Assembly (NCBI GenBank): GCA_029706075.1
Contig: JAINUG010000005.1
Coordinates: 4,825,001-4,889,000, forward strand
Length of the DNA: 64,000 bases
Origin: Aldrovandia affinis
Taxonomy: Eukaryota; Chordata; Actinopteri; Notacanthiformes; Halosauridae
Direction: 5' to 3'
Shown: piece after piece, positions 48,491 through 57,523 of the stretch
Position numbering within the stretch: position 1 is the stretch's first letter
Layout: each line of letters begins with the position of its first letter
Notes under the pieces: generated by a model
Seen by the model: the letters and a program-made list of their open reading frames with translations, nothing else
What the model was told of the DNA's origin: nothing
The model's database searches: none
Program-made: the position numbers and the translations under genes

Positions 48491-51306
48491 GTACTGCCAA
48501 TGACCCTGCCCAGTCTGTGCCATGCCTTCGCAGTCCTCAATCTCAGACTGCCCATAATCCCCACTGTTCTGTGAAGTGGAGCTACTCAGATACTGGAGGG
48601 CCACAGTCCACCGGGTTTTCCTGCTTTAATCGGTGACTTTCAGAATTGGAAAGCGGGAAAATGGAAGGTGTCATTAAAAGCAACAGTCAAACAATTGCTG
48701 AAGCAGGTCTGCATACACTGTGGTCCTCAGAACCAGGGTTGAGTAGCCCTATACTAAAGTGTTGTAGTTCTTAAGGTGTGCCTTATTGGGGAAAATCCTG
48801 AAAACCAAGAATGTGGAACTTCCTGATCTCAATGTATTTCATTTCATATCTCCATCTAATTGAGGATATTGGAAACAATATTAAGATTTTTTATTTAAAA
48901 ATATATATATATATAATTGTGGGGAAGGGGGGCTTCTTCTTTATGAATCAAGAGGCATTGTAAATATTGTCAGTTCTTTTTCTTAAGGGGAACTCAGGTT
49001 TACTGAGCAAATGATACATATTTCAGCATATTTCATCTTCCACACGTCCCCTTTCCTTCATTTTCCTTTCTTCCTGACATGTTGCCTCTTCTTCCTTTTG
49101 TCCTCACACACCTGTTCCATTTTGGTTCCCTGTAAACAGGTTTTGTTTCATTGCTTTTGTATGCATGAATCACATGTCTTGGGAATGTGCATGAGAATCC
49201 AGCAGTGTTATATAATGCTGTGTGCTTGTGGGAAGGAGCTTTGTCACAGTGGGATCAGAGGCACCAGGCCACCGCAGATCTGGCTTGATGCAGAGCAGGC
49301 TGGGGCTCGTGTCACACGCCCGATGGCAGGGGTCATTTAACTGTGTGGGAATATTTACAGGCACACCCCCCTGGTGAATCATCCCAATACTCTGCACGGT
49401 CTGACTGGTCACCTCCCCTGGCTCATTGTCATTGAGTCTGTTGACGTTATTTTAGGGTCAGTTTTGGTGCTTTAGAGAACACCCCTGCTGGGCTTGGCCC
49501 GACCTCGCTCCAGTCTAGATCCAGGTTTTAGGAGTTCTTTTACGAGCGTATTGTTGGAAACTTTTTTCTTCTTCTTTTTTTTTCACCCTCTGTGTTTCTG
49601 TTACCTTGTCAAACGTTTATTTTGGTTTTTGGATTTTGACAATGCTTTTGTTTTCTCCCTGCCTCTTGGCTCACACTTCCCTTCTCCTTTTGTTCCCCTC
49701 TCTCCCTCAATTCCTCTCGCGGTAGGGACGTGCTCGCCCCTGGCTCACATGCCGAACAGCGCCAGCAGATTAGCTGATGATACTGCAGCGTGTGGGGAGG
49801 GGGAGGGGTGGTGACTGTGGAAATAAACTTTAATTTCCTGCAGTCATGGGAATTTGACCTTCCCTAAGCCTCACCATATGGAGACTCCAAGGTTGGTGCA
49901 GAGTCCGTGTCCTCCATGCTTCTATCCCTTAAGTCTGCCTACAAAATGCCCTCTGCATCTGGGAGCACCAAATCCAGAGGATGGAATTATAAACATATGA
50001 AGTGCGCAGCTGGGGTCTGACATGAGTTCCAGTACAGAGAGGAAGTTTTGCTCGTAAATTAGGCAATATAATTCACGTGGGCCCTGATCAGCTATGAGTA
50101 ATGCTAGAGGCTAGTAAATGTGAGGGTTATATCAACAAAGACCTTTGTTTTCAGATCCTATTTAACATTTTTGAGGAAGGTCTCTTGAGTCTGCTGAGAG
50201 GATGGGGAATAATAGTGGATATTTTATTCAGTCAATGTTTTTTATAATCACTCCAAAAATACTGAAGCCTGTTGGTTTGGGCAGCACCCAATGGATGAGT
50301 GGCAGTGTGCCATCTAGAACACAACCCTAAAAGCACACATACAAGGACAAGGTTACCAATCAGATTTTTGAGAAAATGAACTAAACAGCATTTTTTACAT
50401 TTTTAACCTACAGTTCAGCACCAAACCAAACCTACTAACTACTATCATATCTAATTAGCATGTATCTAATAAACATGAAATGTGAATCTAATATAGCAAT
50501 CATAGGCAAATTAGCTAGTGCTGTTTGATATTAGATAGAAAGGTAGCAGCATATCCAAACAATGTGTGTTCTTAAGATTAAATAAAGTGGCTAAACTTCA
50601 CTATCATAGTTAGAGTGGAACTTCACTATTATAGGTAACCAGCTAAATTGTTAGGATTAACATTGTATGACTCCTAGTTAGCTTGCAATGCAGATAACAA
50701 CGTTACTCGACAGGCTGCATTACAAAACATTATACATATCGTTGCTTGCTCATTCAAATGTACGTTTATTTTAGTTATGCTGTAAAAAGTCTTTAGCACT
50801 CCGAAATGTAAATTGCCATCAGACCCCAGGTCTAATTTTCTCATTTAGCTTTGTCGCTGCCAGATCCGACTTTCTGCAGCACAGATAGTCCTCCTTCAGG
50901 AGACAGTGTCCTCATCTGCACCACCAATATTTTGTCCAATATTCTCCTTCTTCAGAATCCGTCCATTCACATCCCAAAGCTAGCTGAGCCAAACAACACA
51001 AATTACAGTTAGTCTGGGTGATCTTGGTGTGTAGATTGTCTTTGTGAATTATTTGACAATGACTCCAATTATATTTGCAATTAGCTTTTGCAATTGCAAT
51101 TGCAATTTGGTCGCTTATGGCTCAAACAAACTGACATAAATGTAAAAGTTCCATGTGGATGGATTGATATATAGTAAGTAGTACATAAATCTCCATTCTA
51201 ATCTCCCCCCCAGAAACTCGAAAAAGGAGGAAGTCCCTGCGGAGGAAGTTTGACTCCTTCTCAAAAGAGAAAAAAGAACGAGGTAAGATCTCGACTTAGT
51301 CTCTCT

Positions 51307-51361
<55 letters not shown>

Positions 51362-54300
51362 GCTACAACCCTCAAATCCACTCAGTTATGAACAGATCAT
51401 AGTATGGAATTGTTTTGTGGAGTCCACATGTAGCAGTCTTGTTTCCATGAGTTTCCAAGTGTCCAATTCAAGATCACAGTAGACAGCTTCAGGAGCTTCT
51501 TTTTTTTTTACCGGGCTGAATGTTCTCTGTCCCTGGGATAACAAAACGCCTCATATTGTTTGCCTCAATAGCAGCAAGTTCCCTGTAAATCACGTGTTCC
51601 TGCTTTCATCACCAAAACAAAGATCAGTTTAGTTATATATAATCTCTGCTATACAGGTAGTGGCCAAAAAGGTGGAAATACTTGGATAAATTAGGGACAC
51701 GAAGTATATTGAAAGCAGGTTCTTCCACACTTAAGCAGTTAACATCCCAGTATGTTCAGGTTTCGTGGACAAAAGCAGGCCTGATTGCCTATCATTATGG
51801 CTAGCATGGCTAGAATATGAGACTTCAGTGACTTTGAAAGAGGGGTGATTGTTGGGGCACATCAACTTGTTGATGTTTCATGAGGAACAGTGTCTAAGGT
51901 GATGTCGGCATGGAACTCTGGAGGCCAATTTATGCTTTATGCGACAAGTGTCACACGACACTTGTCATATAAAGCATAAATCGGCATTAAGGGAAAGACA
52001 TCAACAATGGGCAACTATGGTTGGAAGCACTCTTGGATCGTGATGTCTGTGCATTAGTTCAAGGTGCAAGGTTAAACAAGTGAAAAACTGTAAATAAATG
52101 TACTTGCATGAGCAGGCAGTTTCATCAATAATGGTCTGTTGAAAAATCTGCACAACAGGATACCATAGTCGTGTTATATTGATGTTTCCACCTCTTTGGT
52201 CACTAGCTGTATTTCGCTTCATTTAGCATTTTTGCCAATGCCTTCTCACAGATAATCTTGGCTGGAAAAAATTGTAACATTGCAGGTAAATAATTTTTTT
52301 TCCATTTACTCATGTAAGTATGAGTAAGAGCATCGATGCAGTATCGATCTCTGTCACTGAGTGAATAACCAGCATCATCAATCCCCTTTGATCATGTCTG
52401 ACCTAGAATTTCACATTTTCAAAGTGCCTCTACAACTTTGAAAAAGTGCTGGCGTACACTAGAAAAAATAAACCACAGGTGTGTACAGTGGGTGATGGAT
52501 TGAATGGACATTGACAGGGCTGGGATATAGCGAATTCAGCATCAACAGGCCAGAGTTTTTATCTGCTAGATGCCTGCAGCATTGTACCTGAGGTCTTTGG
52601 GCTGGCACATATATTTCAGAGGTGTCGGTGCATGTCCCCATGAAAGAGGCACAGCTCAAGGTGATTCAATCCTGATGAAGCTGATCCCTATCCATGCAGC
52701 TTTCCCCCTAGCATATTCAGTCAGCCAGACTAATTTCACCTGACTGCAGCCTTTTGACCCCAAAAAATTGCAGCATGTCCCCCCTCCGCCTAGGCATGGT
52801 AGTTCTGTTAATTGGCAGGGCGCTACCTCCAAATTACTGAGTGACAAAGACGACATTTGAATTATGGGTGCAGGAGGCTGTGCTATAACAGGAGGCAGGG
52901 TCAGGAATACTAGTGTTCTCTGTCTTTATGACAGTGTGATGTTGCCTTTAAGAGGCTTAGAACAGGACACTCAGAGGGCACTCAGACAGGATTGCATCAA
53001 GCAGGCAGGACTGGTCTGCAGTGAGATCCCCACTGTCAACATGTGAACATATGTTTGGATTATAGTTGTGTACAAGACTGTAGCTTGATGTGTTATTTAC
53101 TGGAGTCCTTTCCTATATAGAGCTCATTCCTCATTGCTCAGGCATAATTGAATGGAGTCCCCCTCCTATAACTGAATGGAGTAACATTCACAACTCTGGG
53201 ACTAATAGCAATCGAGCCAATTCCTTTTCCTGTTTCTGTCAAATAAATAAAATGCTGATTATCATTATGTCAATTTTGCAGACAGCCATATGCTTACAAG
53301 TCAGATAATAGATGAAATACATGCAATAACACAATATTAAAAATAATCTGAGAAATGAGAAATGTGTTTGAAATACGATGAATATGCACCCCAGAGACGG
53401 CTCCCAAGGCGTTCGGCATCGCCCTGTCCCAGGTGATCGCAAATGACCGTGCGCGTAAGCAGCAACAGGACGCCCTGAAGGAGAGTCGGCGGGACTGCCT
53501 GGACCTGGAGGCCAGTGTCCTGCACTTCCGGGCAGAGAAACGGCAGCACCACAGCAGCAACAAGCCACCCGGCAGCACCGTCTCCACTCTGGCCTCCATC
53601 CCCACCCTGGAGTTCCACAATAAGCCACTGTCTCCTACTCTCCATGATACCTCCAGGGCTCAGCGCAGGGTAGGGGACACATCATCATGATCATGCAGTC
53701 ACAGTGTGTCAGCTGGGAAAATCATTTCTTTTTTTTATTAATTTTGTTTCTGATTTTATCCCATTTTCTCCCAATTTAGTAGTCAATCTCCCCCTAGTAA
53801 TGTGAGTTTGTTGCCGTAGTCCTGCGACTGGTAGTGACGAAGCGCGAAAAAAACGGGAGGCTGTTTGTGAGCCAGAATTAATTTCAACCTTACATCATGC
53901 AGGAACAATAATTTCTCCCTTCACTCAGGAAAATAATATCATAGCTACTGGTAGAAAATACTGGTTAGTAGGGAGTATTACTGTATGTGTATACTGAAGT
54001 TGAGTTGATGAATCATACTCCAGGGCAGGAGGTGGAAACTGAAAGAACTCTGTCCCTTAGTGTCTGCCTCTGGCACTCAGCTTCATTATTAATGCTGGCT
54101 CTGCTGTGACCTTTCACATTGTAGGCCCCTGCAGGAATTTCCTTCACATTATAGATAATCTTTGGTAGATTTATATAAGTGGCTTTATTATACTCAATAA
54201 AACCTAGGCTATGCATTCTGTGCATATAAAACCAATAACGTTAAAAAGAAGCGTTTCTCATGAGCAAACCTCATGCTTAGTTTATATTTCAAATGTTTCA

Positions 54301-57300
54301 AGCTTTGCTGTTGCAAGTACAGTATCTAACTGCCATGCTTGGCTGAAAATTGATCTTTTAGCAAGACAATGATCTCAAGTTTCGGCTTCCTGCTAGAGGG
54401 AGCCAGGTTTTTGGCCAAAAGGTCCTTGCTGGAGTTCATGATTCCATTGACCTTAACAAGAGCCCCAGGACAAGTAGATGCAAAAAAAAAAACATAACAC
54501 CAAAGGTCCACCACCATATTTCTATGTAGGTATAGATTATTTTCAACATAAGCGTCATTCTTCTGGCGCAGAAACCCACCACTGGTCACACGTGACTAAA
54601 AACAGCTACCATAACACCCAGTTACAATCAGAGTTACAATGTGTTCCGGATGTTATGTTCTTATGAGCTCAGCCACGTGCTCTTTCTCTCTTAACCCCCT
54701 TTTTACATCACAACAATCTCATGATCTGTGAAGGTCAGGGGTGGTGTAATGTGACAAACCAAAGAATCCAAAGAATTCACTTTTTTTGGTTTTTAATACA
54801 TTTTCATTAACTTAAGCTTCATCCCCTATTTCTGAAGGTTCCACCTAGTTAGACATACCCAAATATAACAGCTCGTAGTTCAAGAACCGTGATGGTATCT
54901 ACCTAAATTTGGTATCATTTGAAAGGCAACACAATGTACACATTTAGGGTGTAATAGCATGTGGTCACAACACAGCCTAAAGGGCTGAAGATAAAACATA
55001 ATAAAATAGGAATTTTCTTGTGTAGAAACTCATATTTGAAAAGCAATAAAGGAGTCACATGATAGACCTATGAATGTTTGTGGATGCCTTGTACAATATG
55101 TCAACTACGTAAGTCTATGCAATTTATTAAAAACAGACTTTTAGACCCTTGGGCTCATGAACTAGAGGCCTTTTAGTGAGTGGTGTCACTACTGGTCTCC
55201 AAGTGCCCCAAAACAAAGGTGGCCAAATTGGCCCAATGATTTCTTTTCACTTCTGTGACACTGGAAAACATGACTATGAAAACCTGTTTCTATCACCCAA
55301 ACCATTATGGATTGTTATTTTGCTCACAAAACAGATACTAATGTGATGGCTTAATGCGTTTCTTAATTTCTCAAATTTTCTCTGTGACACTGAAAATTAC
55401 ACTACAAAATGTTGTTTCTGATGAGACACACACACACACAAAAGTAAAACCAAAGAACTGGATAGCAAGAACAGAATTATTTGTCCCCCCAAAGGTAAAT
55501 AAAGTAAAGAACTCATATTTACCATTATCACCTTTTCAAAAAAAAACTAGCAACAGCTGTCAACATTAGCAAAATAAATAAAATGTATCAAAACATTGCA
55601 CCAAGATAAAAATAAATAATATATATTAAAAGAACATATAATATATAAATAATATAACAAATATTGCACTTCTGGCAATTGTCTACCCTCATTGCAAAAC
55701 TATTTACATTGACTGTTAGTGTTCTTTAGTTAGGCAATACAGGAAAAGCTATAGGTTATTTGGCCATGTCAGTCATTGAAGCAGTCCCTCTTTGCTACAA
55801 AGCACAAGGGCACGTCACAGGACGTGAACTTGATAGGTGTCTTCCGGTGGCAGAGGTGTCTTCCCGGCACTTCTGCCTTCTACCTGACCGGTAGCTACTC
55901 ACTGGTCGTAAACTGGATCCTGACCATCGAACCAGGTCTTCCTTGGTGCTCCTGGCTTTGTAAAACAAAATAATAAATCCAAATACACTAAGCAGAAAGT
56001 ATAAAGGCTTTTCCAAATAATGTATTTCTTCAATAGCAATGTGCGCAATGAGCATTCAGGACAGTAAATGCAAACCAAAGGAAACTTTATATCGTTGTAA
56101 AGGATATCTCATTGGCTAGAACCCTAGAGCAATTTCCATCTCGGGGATACAAAGGATACATGAGGATACAAAACTTTTCTATGTGAAACATACTCACATA
56201 TCACGTAGACCCAGGAGAATGATATCTTTGCTGTTGTTAGCGATACAAAGCGCATTGTAAACACTGAAACTCTCTCGATTTGGCTTGCTCTTGTGACAAA
56301 ACAGGTTCACTCCTTTTGTTCATTGGACCCTTATGGTGATCAGGATGGCCACATTATCAATGATCTGTCATATTTTTGGACTTCTAGACTTCACCAAAGG
56401 ATTTTTTTGCGACATCCCAGTTGACGTGAATTTGCCTCCACTGCTGAAAAGACGAGATTCCACCTGATCTGTGCATATAATACATATCCATATTTTCAGC
56501 ACATTTAACCGTGATAAGTAAAAAAACATGCTATATTATGTAGACGGCCTGTCGACGGGCCGGTGACAGTTAAGATGTTAAAGGAAAACTTTGTGTAGTG
56601 AGAGAGTCCCCCCCCACCCCCCAATTTAGTTTTTCTCACAATATAAACAATCTGGTATTATTTTAAGAGCCCATTGCAGACTTCTGACATCTAAACCTTT
56701 AAACAACTCTTCATACGGTATGATACACCCATGTACATGTGCCTAAATCCCAACCTCCGGGTTCCCCCTGTCCTCAGTCCCTAATCTCCCTGTCCTTGCA
56801 GGGGGGCCTGTCTGTGGATTCCATCTCGGACCTGGTGGAGAGCCAGTCCCGGCTGCTGGAGGCCTTGCAGCTCTCCCACCCTAACGAGCTGGACATCAAG
56901 AAGGCGGCGGGACGCACCCAGACCAAGCTCAGCCTCAACCCCATCTACAGGCAGGTGCCCCGTGTGGTGGAGCGCTGCTGTTGCCACATCGAGGCCTACG
57001 GTGAGTCTGCACAGGGCCCACGGGGCAGCTGCATCGCCCAGAGCAAGAGAGACACAAGCAGCAACATCCCAAAGGGCAGGCTCATTTACTATGAGATCCT
57101 CAGATTGGTTCACACCAGATGGTGATGAATTTGGGATGGAAACTGTGTGTTCCATATGTGATTGTTACACATATAGACTGTGTGTGTGTCTGTGCGTGTG
57201 TATCTGCATGTACTGTGTGTGTGTTCTTTTACACTCCTCTGACTGTTTCTACTCTCTTGCTTCAGGGCTACAGACTGTGGGGATTTTTCGTGTGGGAAGC

Positions 57301-57463
57301 TCAAAGAAGAGAGTCAGGCAGGTGAGCTTCAGGAGACGCAAGTCCACACACCCACAGATATTCTCAGCTGTCAATCTTTTCATCTCTCTGTGGAAATTAT
57401 TATAGAACACTACTTTCCCTCTGTACAAAACATTTATAAGATATAAATTACACCTGTGCAGTT

Positions 57464-57523
<60 letters not shown>

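Noticed and set aside
55795-56055. Possible piggyBac-type transposase C-terminus on the minus strand
   Set aside because: A vague resemblance only. No Cys-rich zinc-binding pattern could be followed and no TTAA-flanked matching ends were found.
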